From positions 1-40,756 of the forward strand of contig CASEIR010000025.1 of the NCBI GenBank assembly GCA_949287925.1: DNA of 40,756 bases, read 5' to 3'. A program made the translations under genes and the position numbers. Below, one piece after another: positions 24,030 to 31,495 of this stretch (within the stretch, counting starts at the first letter, position 1; each line of letters begins with the position of its first letter). The DNA is from an uncultured Lachnospiraceae bacterium. Its GTDB lineage: Bacteria > Bacillota > Clostridia > Lachnospirales > Lachnospiraceae. The notes under the pieces are model-generated. The model made no database searches and was not told where the DNA came from. It was given only the letters and a program-made list of their open reading frames with translations.

Positions 24030-24504
24030 AATCTTCCCTCTGTTCTATGGCAATCTGATTAATACGTGTCCGCAGGCTGTCTGCAATCTGCTCTGCTTTT
24101 TCTTCTTCCAGGAAACGGATGGTCACATCGCCGCCAGCAGTGGTTACTACGACGTTGGCAACTTTGAATATCTGATCAATGGGGCCTTTTGCCATCTTAA
24201 GCTTATGCAGCCGTTCGATGGGAACAATGTAACGTTTGATAAACAGATATCCTTCCCGGATATCGATGCACTCTTCGGTGATACGGTAGCGATACCGGCG
24301 ATATCGGAAATAAGGGCTGATCAACAGATCAACGAAAGTCAGAACCAGCAGGATCAAAGAGATGTATTTACCAATTGAAAAATCCTTTGGAAAGAAAAAG
24401 AAGTAGTTCAGCACAAACAGCACGGCTGATATGGCTGCCGCAGTGACAGCGCCTGCGGTATACATGCATTTTAACGCTCTTTTAGACAGGTATTCATAAC
24501 ACAT
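24013..24504 (-). CDS. Bacterial-PH-domain membrane protein, YdbS-like
   Basis: A 163-residue protein: two membrane segments (about 17-55, VTAAAISAVLFVLNYFFFF and YISLILLVLTFVDLLI) followed by one bPH_2 domain (YRYRITEECIDIREGYLFIK, VPIERLHKLKMAKGPI, ANVVVTTAGGDVTIRFL). It pairs with the larger YdbT-like gene that it overlaps, as in Bacillus. AAAGGAG precedes the ATG by six to seven bases. It is the first gene of the minus-strand operon; its promoter should lie in the AT-rich 24520-24560 segment. Confidence 0.88.
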   Translation of the reverse strand: MCYEYLSKRALKCMYTAGAVTAAAISAVLFVLNYFFFFPKDFSIGKYISLILLVLTFVDLLISPYFRYRRYRYRITEECIDIREGYLFIKRYIVPIERLHKLKMAKGPIDQIFKVANVVVTTAGGDVTIRFLEEEKAEQIADSLRTRINQIAIEQREDYDRTN

Positions 24505-24600
24505 AAGCTTCTCCTTTATCTAATATTATTGTATTAATTATATAATACAGACGCCGGGTTTTCAAGAGGAAAAGAATGTATTTAGCAAAATGGTTTACAG

Positions 24601-24629
24601 TTGCAATTTGAGCCGAATCAGCCTATAAT
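24601..24629 (+). promoter_or_regulatory. Promoter of the carbamate kinase gene
   Basis: TTGCAA (24601-24606), 17-base spacer, perfect TATAAT (24624-24629). Confidence 0.75.
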
Positions 24630-24683
24630 TTTCTTAATATGATTTTTGGATAATAATAAATTAGAAAAGCAGAGGGATTGTAT

Positions 24684-25613
24684 ATGAAGAAACGAGTGGT
24701 AGTAGCACTGGGACACCGGGCGCTTGGAACAACACTGCCGGAACAAAAAGAAGCGGTCAGGAAGACGGCGAAGGTGATCGCAGACATGGTCAATGCCGGA
24801 TATCAGGTGGCCATCACCCACAGTAACGCGCCGCAGGTGGGGATGATTCACACTGCGATGAACGAATTTGGAAAGGCACATCAGGATTATACGGCTGCGC
24901 CTATGTCAGTATGCTCGGCCATGAGCCAGGGGTATATCGGATATGACCTTCAGAACGGCATCCGTGAAGAATTGCTTAATCAGGGGATCTACCGGACGGT
25001 CAGCACGATATTGACTCAGGTGATCGTTGATCCGTATGACGAGGCGTTCTATACGCCCACTAAGGTGCTGGGACGTTATATGAATGCGGAAGAAGCGAAT
25101 CTGGAGCGGAAAAAGGGGAACTATGTGGTGGAAGAGCCTGGAAAAGGATTCCGCAGGATCGTATCTGCGCCGAATCCGGTCAGCATTGTAGAGATTGACG
25201 CTATACGCGCGCTTCTGGACGCGGATCAGATTGTGATTGCCTGCGGAGGCGGCGGAATTCCGGTACTGCAGCAGGACAACCATCTGAAAGGGGCCAGCGC
25301 GGTTATTGAGAAGGATCTGACAGCCGGAAAGCTGGCGGAAGAGGTGAATGCGGAAGAACTGATCATCCTGACCAGTGTGGAGAAAGTGAAGATCAATATG
25401 GGAAGACCGGAAGAAGAAGAATTGGGTGAAATCACGGTGGAGCAGGCGGAGCAGTATATGGAAGAAGGACATTTCGGCGTTTACAATATGCTGCCCAAGT
25501 TCCGCGCAGCGGTGGAATTTATCCGGAAAGGAGAAGGCCGGCGGGCTCTGATTACTTCCTTTGATAAATTAAATGATGCATTGAAAGGAAAGACAGGAAC
25601 GATCATCCAGTAG
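24684..25613 (+). CDS. arcC: Carbamate kinase family protein
   Basis: A 309-residue amino-acid-kinase-fold enzyme. Carbamate kinases make ATP from carbamoyl phosphate and ADP, usually at the end of arginine deimination. Family blocks are clear: ITHSNAPQVGMI, SVCSAMSQGYIGYDLQN, RIVSAPNPVSIVEIDAI, VIACGGGGIPV and LTSVEKVKINMG. The N-terminal loop, normally GGNAL, is GHRALG here (residues 10-15), altering residues that contact the carbamoyl substrate. That may mark a variant clade or shifted substrate. No arcA or arcB is nearby; it is monocistronic with a strong promoter. The ATG at 24684 follows AGAGGGA; a TTG two codons earlier is possible. Confidence 0.9.
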   Translation: MKKRVVVALGHRALGTTLPEQKEAVRKTAKVIADMVNAGYQVAITHSNAPQVGMIHTAMNEFGKAHQDYTAAPMSVCSAMSQGYIGYDLQNGIREELLNQGIYRTVSTILTQVIVDPYDEAFYTPTKVLGRYMNAEEANLERKKGNYVVEEPGKGFRRIVSAPNPVSIVEIDAIRALLDADQIVIACGGGGIPVLQQDNHLKGASAVIEKDLTAGKLAEEVNAEELIILTSVEKVKINMGRPEEEELGEITVEQAEQYMEEGHFGVYNMLPKFRAAVEFIRKGEGRRALITSFDKLNDALKGKTGTIIQ

Positions 25614-25686
25614 CGGTGTGCTGCCGGCTGTGATCCTCGAAGCTTTTGATAGTGAAAACATGACACCGGCATAACCAGAGGAAAAG

Positions 25687-25724
25687 GAGCTGCATATACT
25701 ATTTACAGGAAGTATATGCGGCTC
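25687..25724 (+). terminator. Terminator-like hairpin before the YlmC-like gene
   Basis: GAGC-T-GCATATACT (25687-25700) pairs with AGTATATGC-G-GCTC (25711-25724), followed by TTATATATGTTT. Probably ends the carbamate kinase transcript; the U-tract is imperfect. Confidence 0.6.
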
Positions 25725-25762
25725 TTATATATGTTTGCGGGCCGCGGCGGAGGTGAGCCAAT

Positions 25763-26002
25763 ATGCGGTTGTGTGAACTGGAAAATAAAGAGGTGATCAA
25801 TGCCTGTGACTGTAAGAAGCTTGGATATGTGGAAGATCTCATTATCGATGAATGCAACGGAACTATCGAGGCTTTGATTATCCCTAAGACGGGGAGATTC
25901 TGCTGCTTTTTTTCAGAAGGGGAGGAATATGTGATCCCATACCGGTGTATCCGGAAGATCGGGCCGGATATTATTCTTGTGGAGATTCATGAAAAAAAGT
26001 AG
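25763..26002 (+). CDS. YlmC/YmxH-family PRC-barrel sporulation protein
   Basis: A 79-residue PRC-barrel-like protein: MRLCELENKEVINACDCKKL, then YVEDLIIDECNGTIEALIIP, then EYVIPYRCIRKIGPDIILVE. This matches the YlmC/YmxH family, found almost only in spore-forming Firmicutes and expressed in sporulation; the molecular role is unknown. A strong GGAGGTGAG precedes the ATG. It stands between the carbamate kinase terminator and the nrdR promoter. The cysteines at residues 4, 15 and 17 are noticeable but of unknown meaning. Confidence 0.88.
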   Translation: MRLCELENKEVINACDCKKLGYVEDLIIDECNGTIEALIIPKTGRFCCFFSEGEEYVIPYRCIRKIGPDIILVEIHEKK

Positions 26003-26003
26003 T

Positions 26004-26032
26004 TTGACTTCTTGGTACGCCGCAGATATACT
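26004..26032 (+). promoter_or_regulatory. Promoter of nrdR
   Basis: TTGACT (26004-26009), 17-base spacer, TATACT (26027-26032), immediately after the YlmC-like stop codon. Confidence 0.7.
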
Positions 26033-26074
26033 AGTAGTAATACAGATGGATTATGAGAAAGGATGGAACCGAGA

Positions 26075-26524
26075 ATGAAGTGTCCATATTGCAGTCATCC
26101 AGATACCAGAGTCATAGATTCCAGGCCCGCGGAGGACGGGAATTCTATCCGCAGACGCCGTTCCTGTGACGTGTGCGGAAAACGTTTTACGACTTACGAG
26201 AAGATAGAGACCATCCCGTTGATCATTATAAAGAAAGACAATAACCGGGAACAGTATGACCGGGGAAAGATTGAGAACGGTGTGCTCCGAGCCTGTTATA
26301 AGAGGCCGGTGTCTGCCCAGGAAATTCAGGCAGCTATCGACCGGATTGAGACGAAGATCTTCAGCATGGAGGCGAAGGAAGTGCCAAGCAGCCGGATCGG
26401 CGAGATTGTAATGGAGGAGTTAAAGCAGCTGGACGAGGTTGCCTATGTCAGATTTGCATCTGTGTATCGGGAGTTCAAAGATGTGAACACCTTTATGGAT
26501 GAACTGAAGAAGATATTAAAATAG
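26075..26524 (+). CDS. nrdR: Transcriptional repressor NrdR
   Basis: A 149-residue repressor of ribonucleotide reductase genes that senses ATP/dATP. N-terminal zinc ribbon: MKCPYC (Cys3, Cys6) and CDVCGKRF (Cys31, Cys34), with the basic RRRR segment that contacts DNA. Residues ~49-139 form the ATP-cone (PLIIIKKDNNREQYDRGKI onwards). The ATG at 26075 gives the universal MKCPYC start; one four codons earlier overlaps the ribosome site. Its expected targets, two NrdR-box-like palindromes, lie upstream of nrdD at 32204-32245. A truA paralog follows 31 bases later and may be co-transcribed. Confidence 0.97.
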   Translation: MKCPYCSHPDTRVIDSRPAEDGNSIRRRRSCDVCGKRFTTYEKIETIPLIIIKKDNNREQYDRGKIENGVLRACYKRPVSAQEIQAAIDRIETKIFSMEAKEVPSSRIGEIVMEELKQLDEVAYVRFASVYREFKDVNTFMDELKKILK

Positions 26525-26555
26525 AAGATGATACCGAAGATTGGGTGAGATATAG

Positions 26556-27290
26556 ATGAGAACATACAAGTTAACCATTTCTTATGATGGCAGCAGATAC
26601 CAGGGATGGCAGCGTCAGGCTACTACTGACAATACCATCCAGTTTGTGCTGGAGTGGAGTATTGGCAAGCTGGTGGGATACCGGGTTCATGTGGACGGCT
26701 CCGGAAGGACAGACGCGGGGGTGCATGCCAGGGGGCAGGTGGCCAGCGTGAAGCTGTCCAAACTGTATGACACAAAGGAACTGAAGGATTCCCTGAACCG
26801 TTATCTGCCGGAGGATATCCGGATCGTGAAAGCAGAACTGGTCAAGAATGGATTTCACGCCCGTAAGAGCGCCAAGGGGAAAAAATATGAATACTATATT
26901 GACTGCCGGGAGAAACCGGACGTGTTTTCCCGCAGATACTGTTATCATTATCCGGAGAAGCTGGATATTGAAGCCATGCGGGATGCGGCGGAATATCTGA
27001 TTGGACCGAAGAATTTTACTAGTTTTACCGATGATGCAGATTGTAAGGATCCTATCCGGCGGATTACGAATATTAAGATTGTCAGTAATGGCGAGAAGGT
27101 GCGGATTACTTATTATGGAACGGGATTTTTATACCATATGGTGCGGATCCTGACCGGTACATTGCTGGAGGTGGGCGCTGGAAAGCGGGACGGATCCAAG
27201 CTGCCGGTGGTGATCGCGGCAGAGGACCGCAGCCTTGCAGGATTCCTGGCGCCAGCAAGAGGACTCTTCCTCCGTAAGGTATATTACTAG
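26556..27290 (+). CDS. truA: tRNA pseudouridine synthase A, first paralog
   Basis: A 244-residue TruA-family enzyme, which makes pseudouridine at positions 38-40 of tRNA anticodon arms. It begins YKLTISYDGSRYQGWQRQ and has the catalytic motif GSGRTDAGVHA with Asp53; FTSFTDDADCKDPIRRI and FLYHMVRILTGTLLEVGAGKR are the other family blocks. A second truA lies at the window end (40226) in the usual ECF-transporter context. Of the two, this copy is the less typical in motif (GSGRTD rather than AGRTD or ASRTD) and location, so its specificity may differ. It lies between nrdR and the exonuclease gene, spaced for one operon. Confidence 0.92.
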   Translation: MRTYKLTISYDGSRYQGWQRQATTDNTIQFVLEWSIGKLVGYRVHVDGSGRTDAGVHARGQVASVKLSKLYDTKELKDSLNRYLPEDIRIVKAELVKNGFHARKSAKGKKYEYYIDCREKPDVFSRRYCYHYPEKLDIEAMRDAAEYLIGPKNFTSFTDDADCKDPIRRITNIKIVSNGEKVRITYYGTGFLYHMVRILTGTLLEVGAGKRDGSKLPVVIAAEDRSLAGFLAPARGLFLRKVYY

Positions 27291-27328
27291 AATAAATAGA
27301 TAGCATGCAATGAAATGGAGGATGTTGA

Positions 27329-28081
27329 ATGAAGTTTGTTTCATGGAATGTGAATGGAATCCGTGCCTGTGTTCAGAAGGGGTTCGAGGATGTGTTTCAG
27401 CAGCTGGATGCGGATGTGTTCTGTATTCAGGAGTCAAAGATGCAGGAAGGGCAGCTGGCGCTTGAGACGCCAGGCTATTATCAGTACTGGAATTATGCGA
27501 AGCGAAAAGGATATTCCGGAACCGCTGTATTTTCGAAGAAGGAACCTTTGTCGGTTTCCTATGGGATCGGCATAGAAGAACACGACCAGGAGGGCCGTGT
27601 GATCACGCTGGAGTTTGAAGAGTACTATTTTGTTACGGTGTATACGCCAAATTCCCAGAGCGAGCTGGCAAGGCTTTCCTACCGGATGGAATGGGAAGAT
27701 GCTTTTCTTGCGTATCTGAAGAAGCTGGAGGAAGATAAACCGGTGATTTTCTGCGGGGATCTGAATGTGGCGCATCAGGAGATCGATCTGAAGAATCCAA
27801 AGACAAACCGGAAGAATGCAGGGTTTACCGATGAAGAGAGGGAAAAATTTTCCAGGCTTCTGGATGCGGGATTTATCGATACTTTCCGGTATTTTTATCC
27901 GGATGTGGAAGGTATCTATTCCTGGTGGTCATACCGTTTTCAGGCCCGGAAGAAAAATGCGGGATGGAGAATCGATTATTTCTGTGTGTCAGAATGTCTG
28001 AAAGACCGTCTGGAGGACGCGAAGATTCTGACGGATATTATGGGTTCGGATCATTGCCCGGTGGTATTGGAGATGAAGTAG
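27329..28081 (+). CDS. xth: Exodeoxyribonuclease III (AP endonuclease)
   Basis: A 250-residue class II AP endonuclease/3'-5' exonuclease for base-excision repair. [13 protein letters not shown] begins the fold. FCIQESKM carries the metal-binding Glu35, VYTPNSQ precedes the core, and [14 protein letters not shown] and the final [11 protein letters not shown] hold the catalytic Asp/Asn and His pairs. Length equals the family norm. GGAGG lies about eight bases before the ATG. It is likely the last gene of the nrdR-truA-xth unit and ends in a hairpin shared with the opposing SDR gene. Confidence 0.96.
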   Translation: MKFVSWNVNGIRACVQKGFEDVFQQLDADVFCIQESKMQEGQLALETPGYYQYWNYAKRKGYSGTAVFSKKEPLSVSYGIGIEEHDQEGRVITLEFEEYYFVTVYTPNSQSELARLSYRMEWEDAFLAYLKKLEEDKPVIFCGDLNVAHQEIDLKNPKTNRKNAGFTDEEREKFSRLLDAGFIDTFRYFYPDVEGIYSWWSYRFQARKKNAGWRIDYFCVSECLKDRLEDAKILTDIMGSDHCPVVLEMK

Positions 28082-28084
28082 ATA

Positions 28085-28116
28085 ATGGACGGCGGTTACA
28101 GGTAACCGCCGTCCAT
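28085..28116. terminator. Shared hairpin at convergent xth and SDR gene ends
   Basis: ATGGACGGCGGTTAC (28085-28099) and GTAACCGCCGTCCAT (28102-28116) are exact reverse complements, two bases apart. The last codons of the SDR gene lie inside it. Neither side has a full U-tract, so termination strength is uncertain. Confidence 0.65.
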
Positions 28117-28830
28117 TCTGATTATCTGCCCGGTCAGATAAGAGGGGGCAGTTGCGATGTTGTAGATAATGCGGGCAGCTTCTTCGGTAGAACCGAACCG
28201 CCCCATGGGAATCTCTTCGGTCAGTGCGTTTCGCTCTTCATCTGTCAGCTGACCGTTCATCATGGTGTCAATTACGCCAAAAGAAATTGCATTAACCTGA
28301 ATGTTACTGGGAGCCAGTTCCTTAGCCAGTGCTTTTGTCAGCCCGTTTACACCGGATTTAGAAGCGGAATAGGCTGCTTCGCAGGAGGCGCCGGCAGTTC
28401 CCCACATGGAGGAAATATTAATGATCCGTCCGGAATGCCTTGACACCATGGCCGGTATGGCGGCACGGCAGCAATAGAAGACGGATGAAAGGTTTGTCCG
28501 GATGATCCGGTCCCATTCTTCATTCGTCATATCCATCAGAAGGCCGATGTGGGCGATCCCCGCATTGTTGACAAGGAGATCCAGCGCGCCGCAGCGTTCG
28601 GAAATCTCCTGAAATATCTTATCTACGGAAAAAGGATCTCCTACGTCTCCTGGAAGGACATGGCATCCACAGCCAGACCGGTGCTGCAGATCATCTTTTA
28701 TCTGTTTCAGTTCTTCTACCGAGCTGCGGCAGTTGAGGAAGACATTCCAGCCTTTCTCGGCAAAAATATATGCGGTGCTTTTCCCGATTCCCCGGGAGGC
28801 GCCGGTAATCAATACGTTTTTGGGCGACAT
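28096..28830 (-). CDS. Short-chain dehydrogenase/reductase, FabG-like
   Basis: A 244-residue classical SDR. NVLITGASRGIGKS is the NAD(P) loop, LLVNNAG the central motif, RIINISSMWGTAGA the catalytic Ser strand, and YSASKSGV the catalytic Tyr-Lys pair; the C-terminus YLTGQIIRMDGGY is typical of 3-oxoacyl-ACP reductases. No acyl carrier protein or fatty-acid gene is nearby, so FabG function is not established and another keto-reduction is possible. The start at 28830 has ACAGGAG seven bases upstream; the reading frame stays open upstream but the extra residues do not look like protein. Divergent from the HD gene. Confidence 0.92.
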   Translation of the reverse strand: MSPKNVLITGASRGIGKSTAYIFAEKGWNVFLNCRSSVEELKQIKDDLQHRSGCGCHVLPGDVGDPFSVDKIFQEISERCGALDLLVNNAGIAHIGLLMDMTNEEWDRIIRTNLSSVFYCCRAAIPAMVSRHSGRIINISSMWGTAGASCEAAYSASKSGVNGLTKALAKELAPSNIQVNAISFGVIDTMMNGQLTDEERNALTEEIPMGRFGSTEEAARIIYNIATAPSYLTGQIIRMDGGYL

Positions 28831-28884
28831 GTTCGTACTCCTGTTGCATGAAAAAATATACACAGATATTATATAGCGGAATCG

Positions 28885-28913
28885 TTGCGAAGAAAAGCCC
28901 CAGGTGTTATGAT
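28885..28913 (+). promoter_or_regulatory. Promoter of the HD/DUF1848 operon
   Basis: TTGCGA (28885-28890), 17-base spacer, TATGAT (28908-28913). Confidence 0.6.
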
Positions 28914-28956
28914 TTAAATAGATTTCCACAGGAAGCACGGAAGAAAGAGGTGCGTT

Positions 28957-29511
28957 ATGATTGACAGAGCAATTGAGTTTGCAACCAAGGCACATGAAGG
29001 ACAGTTCCGAAAAGGTACGAAGAAACCCTACATTGTCCACCCGATAGAGGTGGGAGAGATTGTGAAGACCATGACCACCGATGAAGAAGTGATCAGCGCC
29101 GCAATACTTCACGATACGATTGAAGATTGTGAGGGAGTTACGCAGCGCCGGCTGGCGCAGATGTTTTCTGAGCGTGTGGCGCTGATGGTGGCGCAGGAAA
29201 GCGAGGATAAGTCAAAGAGCTGGATGGAACGTAAAACGGCCACCATCGAGCATCTGAGGACGGCTCCGAAAGAGGTGCAGATGATCGGGCTTGCGGACAA
29301 GCTTTCGAATATGCGGGATATTGACCGGGATTATCCGCTGGCGGGGGAGAATCTGTGGAAACGGTTCCGCATGAAGGATAAGGAGATGATCGGCTGGTAT
29401 TATAAAGGGATCCGAGATGTGCTGAAAGACGATTTCCGGGGAGTACAGGCATATGAGGAATACTGTGTGCTGATCGATAAAAATTTTGGGGAGAAGGATC
29501 ATGGACGATGA
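28957..29511 (+). CDS. HD-domain protein, small alarmone hydrolase-like
   Basis: A 184-residue protein matching the N-terminal hydrolase domain of RelA/SpoT proteins and stand-alone MESH1-like hydrolases. Metal ligands are visible as His28 (YIVHPIEV), His52-Asp53 (ILHDTIED) and Asp114 (LADKLSN). These enzymes remove the 3'-pyrophosphate from (p)ppGpp or hydrolyse similar nucleotides. There is no synthetase or TGS/ACT domain. AAGAGGTG lies upstream of the ATG. It overlaps the DUF1848 gene by four bases (ATGA), so the two are translationally coupled and may share a pathway. Confidence 0.85.
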   Translation: MIDRAIEFATKAHEGQFRKGTKKPYIVHPIEVGEIVKTMTTDEEVISAAILHDTIEDCEGVTQRRLAQMFSERVALMVAQESEDKSKSWMERKTATIEHLRTAPKEVQMIGLADKLSNMRDIDRDYPLAGENLWKRFRMKDKEMIGWYYKGIRDVLKDDFRGVQAYEEYCVLIDKNFGEKDHGR

Positions 29512-30446
29512 TTATCAGTGCGAGCAGAAGGACGGACATTCCGGCTTTGTATTCGGAATGGTTTATGAATCGAATAAGAGCCGGCGAGGTGCTGGTCCCG
29601 AATCCGTATAACCGGAAGAAAGTCAGCCGGATTGTGTTGTCTCCGGAAGTGGTGGATGTTATCGTGTTCTGGACGAAGAATCCGGAACCCATGCTGCCGT
29701 ATCTGCGGGAACTGGATCAGCGGGGATATCAATACTGTTTTCAGGTGACGATTACGGATTACGAGCAGGATATGGAACCGGGAGTCCCTTGTACGGCGGA
29801 TGCTATGGCTACATTTCTGCTGATGAGCCAGATGCTTGGAAAAGAACGGATGGAATGGCGGTTTGATCCTATACTTCTGACGGACCGTTATACGAAAGCA
29901 TATCACCTGGAACAATTTGAGATGATGTGCGGATGGCTTCGTCCTGCAGTTGAGAGATGTATCATCAGTTTTGTGGATGATTATAAAGGAAGCACGGTTT
30001 CGTGTATGGAGCCTGAGGAGATAGAAGAACTGGCCGAGGGACTTGGAGAAATTGCTTGCCGTTACGGGATATCGCTTTGTTCCTGTGCGGAAAAAACCGG
30101 TTTGGAACATTGCGGCATCACCCACGGGGCCTGTATAGATCAGGAACGCCTTCGCAGAATTACAGGGTATAAACTGGATCTGAAGAAAGATCCCGGGCAG
30201 CGGAAGGAATGCCGGTGCGCGGAAAGCATTGATATCGGCGCCTATGATACCTGTATCGGAGGGTGCGGATACTGCTATGCGGTCAATCATACCGGAAGCG
30301 CCAGACGGAAATATGAGCAGCATGATCCGCTGTCCCCCATGCTGATTGGCAGCCTGCGAGGAGACGAAACGATAACAGACCGGGAAGTGCGGTCTGCCAA
30401 AGATAATCAGCTTTCATTGTTTGATCTGCCGCAATTGGGGACGTAG
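29508..30446 (+). CDS. DUF1848 protein with C-terminal cysteine clusters
   Basis: A 312-residue DUF1848 member, function unknown. The N-terminus MIISASRRTDIPALYSEWFM and FWTKNPEPMLPYL are characteristic. The C-terminal third is very rich in cysteine: C191-x-C193, C202, C209, C235-x-C237 and C249-x3-C253-x2-C256 (CIGGCGYCYA). The last has the CX3CX2C spacing of radical-SAM clusters but sits near the end instead of the start, so an iron-sulfur protein is likely and radical chemistry is only a possibility. The final residues QLGT and stop are written by palindromic repeat copy 3. Coupled by ATGA overlap to the HD hydrolase. Confidence 0.82.
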   Translation: MIISASRRTDIPALYSEWFMNRIRAGEVLVPNPYNRKKVSRIVLSPEVVDVIVFWTKNPEPMLPYLRELDQRGYQYCFQVTITDYEQDMEPGVPCTADAMATFLLMSQMLGKERMEWRFDPILLTDRYTKAYHLEQFEMMCGWLRPAVERCIISFVDDYKGSTVSCMEPEEIEELAEGLGEIACRYGISLCSCAEKTGLEHCGITHGACIDQERLRRITGYKLDLKKDPGQRKECRCAESIDIGAYDTCIGGCGYCYAVNHTGSARRKYEQHDPLSPMLIGSLRGDETITDREVRSAKDNQLSLFDLPQLGT

Positions 30447-30477
30447 TATTTTTAAAAAACGCTGCGTCCCTAATTGC
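30431..30477. repeat. GGGGACG palindrome, copy 3
   Basis: Arms GCAATTGGGGACGTAG (30431-30446) and GCTGCGTCCCTAATTGC (30461-30477), with TTTTTAAAAAA between. It encodes the end of the DUF1848 gene and its last bases form part of the acyP -35 box. Confidence 0.85.
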
Positions 30478-30502
30478 AATACGTTTATATTTCATATACA
30501 AT
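30474..30502 (+). promoter_or_regulatory. Promoter of acyP using the repeat end
   Basis: TTGCAA (30474-30479), 17-base spacer, TACAAT (30497-30502). Four bases of the -35 box (30474-30477) belong to repeat copy 3. Confidence 0.6.
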
Positions 30503-30545
30503 AAAAACAATAGGGAAAAAATAAACAATTGAGGGAAATTATAAA

Positions 30546-30815
30546 ATGAAAGAAGTTCGGAAGCGGATGGTGTTTCATGGAAGAGTACAGGGAGTAGGAT
30601 TCCGCTATACCGCAAAATACCTGGCACAGTCCATGGGACTTACCGGATGGGTAGAAAACAAATATGACGGCACAGTCCTGCTGGAAATACAGGGCCGTGA
30701 AACTTTGATATATAAATTGATGGAAGGCCTGAACCACAATCAGTTTATCAGCATTGACTGGATCGATACGGAAGACGTTCCGATAGAAAATGAAAGCAGC
30801 TTTTCCGTCAAATAG
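30546..30815 (+). CDS. acyP: Acylphosphatase
   Basis: An 89-residue enzyme hydrolysing carboxyl-phosphate bonds such as acetyl or carbamoyl phosphate. The phosphate cradle is GRVQGVGFRY with catalytic Arg20; GWVENKYDGTV contains the catalytic Asn38. Length matches the family. GAGGGA lies before the ATG. It is framed by two copies of the GGGGACG palindrome and ends with its stop TAG inside a GGGACAGGGG sequence that looks like a partial repeat. It is a small gene in its own transcription unit. Confidence 0.95.
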   Translation: MKEVRKRMVFHGRVQGVGFRYTAKYLAQSMGLTGWVENKYDGTVLLEIQGRETLIYKLMEGLNHNQFISIDWIDTEDVPIENESSFSVK

Positions 30816-30834
30816 GGACAGGGGAAATTGTAAA

Positions 30835-30872
30835 TGGGGACGTAGACTTTTTGAAGAATGCTGCGTCCCCAA
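30835..30872. repeat. GGGGACG palindrome, copy 4
   Basis: GGGGACGTAG (30836-30845) and CTGCGTCCCC (30861-30870) around TTTTTGAAGAAT, flanked by AT and AAT. Just before it, GGGACAGGGG (30815-30824) looks like half of a related element. Confidence 0.82.
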
Positions 30873-30886
30873 TGAAAGGATAGGGT

Positions 30887-31468
30887 ATGAGCGAGGAGAA
30901 GAAAAGCGTGAAGAGCCGGATTGTTTCGGCGGCTTGGCAGTTATTTTATGAGAAGGGATATAACGGTACGACGGTGGATGATATTATTGAATTATCAGAT
31001 ACGTCAAAGGGGTCGTTTTACTATTATTTCAGTACAAAAGATGAATTGCTGAATACACTATCAGTGATCCTGGATGATTTTTACGAGGAACTGGAGCAGA
31101 AGATGGAGCCGGAGATGAACAGTTTTGAGAAACTGTTATATCTCAATTATGAAACGCATAGTATGATGGAAGAGAAGATTCGCATTGATCTGCTTGCTTC
31201 GTTGTATTCTACACAGCTGGTATCTCAGGGGAATCGAAATCTGCTGGATCAGAATCGGAAATACTACAGATTAATCACGAAGATTGTGGAAGAGGGGCAG
31301 AAGCGCGGACAGATCTGCAGTGATATGACGGTGAGCGGTATTACCAGGTATTATTCCATGTGTGAACGTGCCCTGGTTTCCGACTGGTGCCTGAATAAGG
31401 GCGATTATTCTCTGGGGGAATACAGTAGGAAATGTATGCCGCTTATGATGGAGCATTTTAGAGTTTAG
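30887..31468 (+). CDS. TetR/AcrR-family transcriptional regulator
   Basis: A 193-residue repressor type. The N-terminal helix-turn-helix is clear (SRIVSAAWQLFYEKGYNGTT, then VDDIIELSDTSKGSFYYYF, then STKDELL). The ligand half (about 70-190) is not assignable. AAAGGA six bases before the ATG, right after repeat copy 4, gives the start. nrdG follows after 27 bases with its own strong ribosome site, so they may share a transcript, but a link to ribonucleotide reduction is not established. Confidence 0.9.
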   Translation: MSEEKKSVKSRIVSAAWQLFYEKGYNGTTVDDIIELSDTSKGSFYYYFSTKDELLNTLSVILDDFYEELEQKMEPEMNSFEKLLYLNYETHSMMEEKIRIDLLASLYSTQLVSQGNRNLLDQNRKYYRLITKIVEEGQKRGQICSDMTVSGITRYYSMCERALVSDWCLNKGDYSLGEYSRKCMPLMMEHFRV

Positions 31469-31495
31469 AAATACTCCGGCCAAGGAGGTGATTTT

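Noticed and set aside
28831-29112. Longer SDR protein starting at 29112
   Set aside because: The upstream extension overlaps the divergent HD gene and its promoter and does not look like protein; MSPKNVLITGASRGIG at 28830 has a good ribosome site.
29499-30323. 274-codon minus-strand open frame over the DUF1848 gene
   Set aside because: Antisense shadow without a ribosome site; the plus frame has a coupled start and recognised family motifs.
17762-30872. Treating the GGGGACG palindromes as a CRISPR array or insertion sequences
   Set aside because: They are four dispersed elements without regular spacers, and no cas or transposase gene is present; they are better described as small palindromic repeats.
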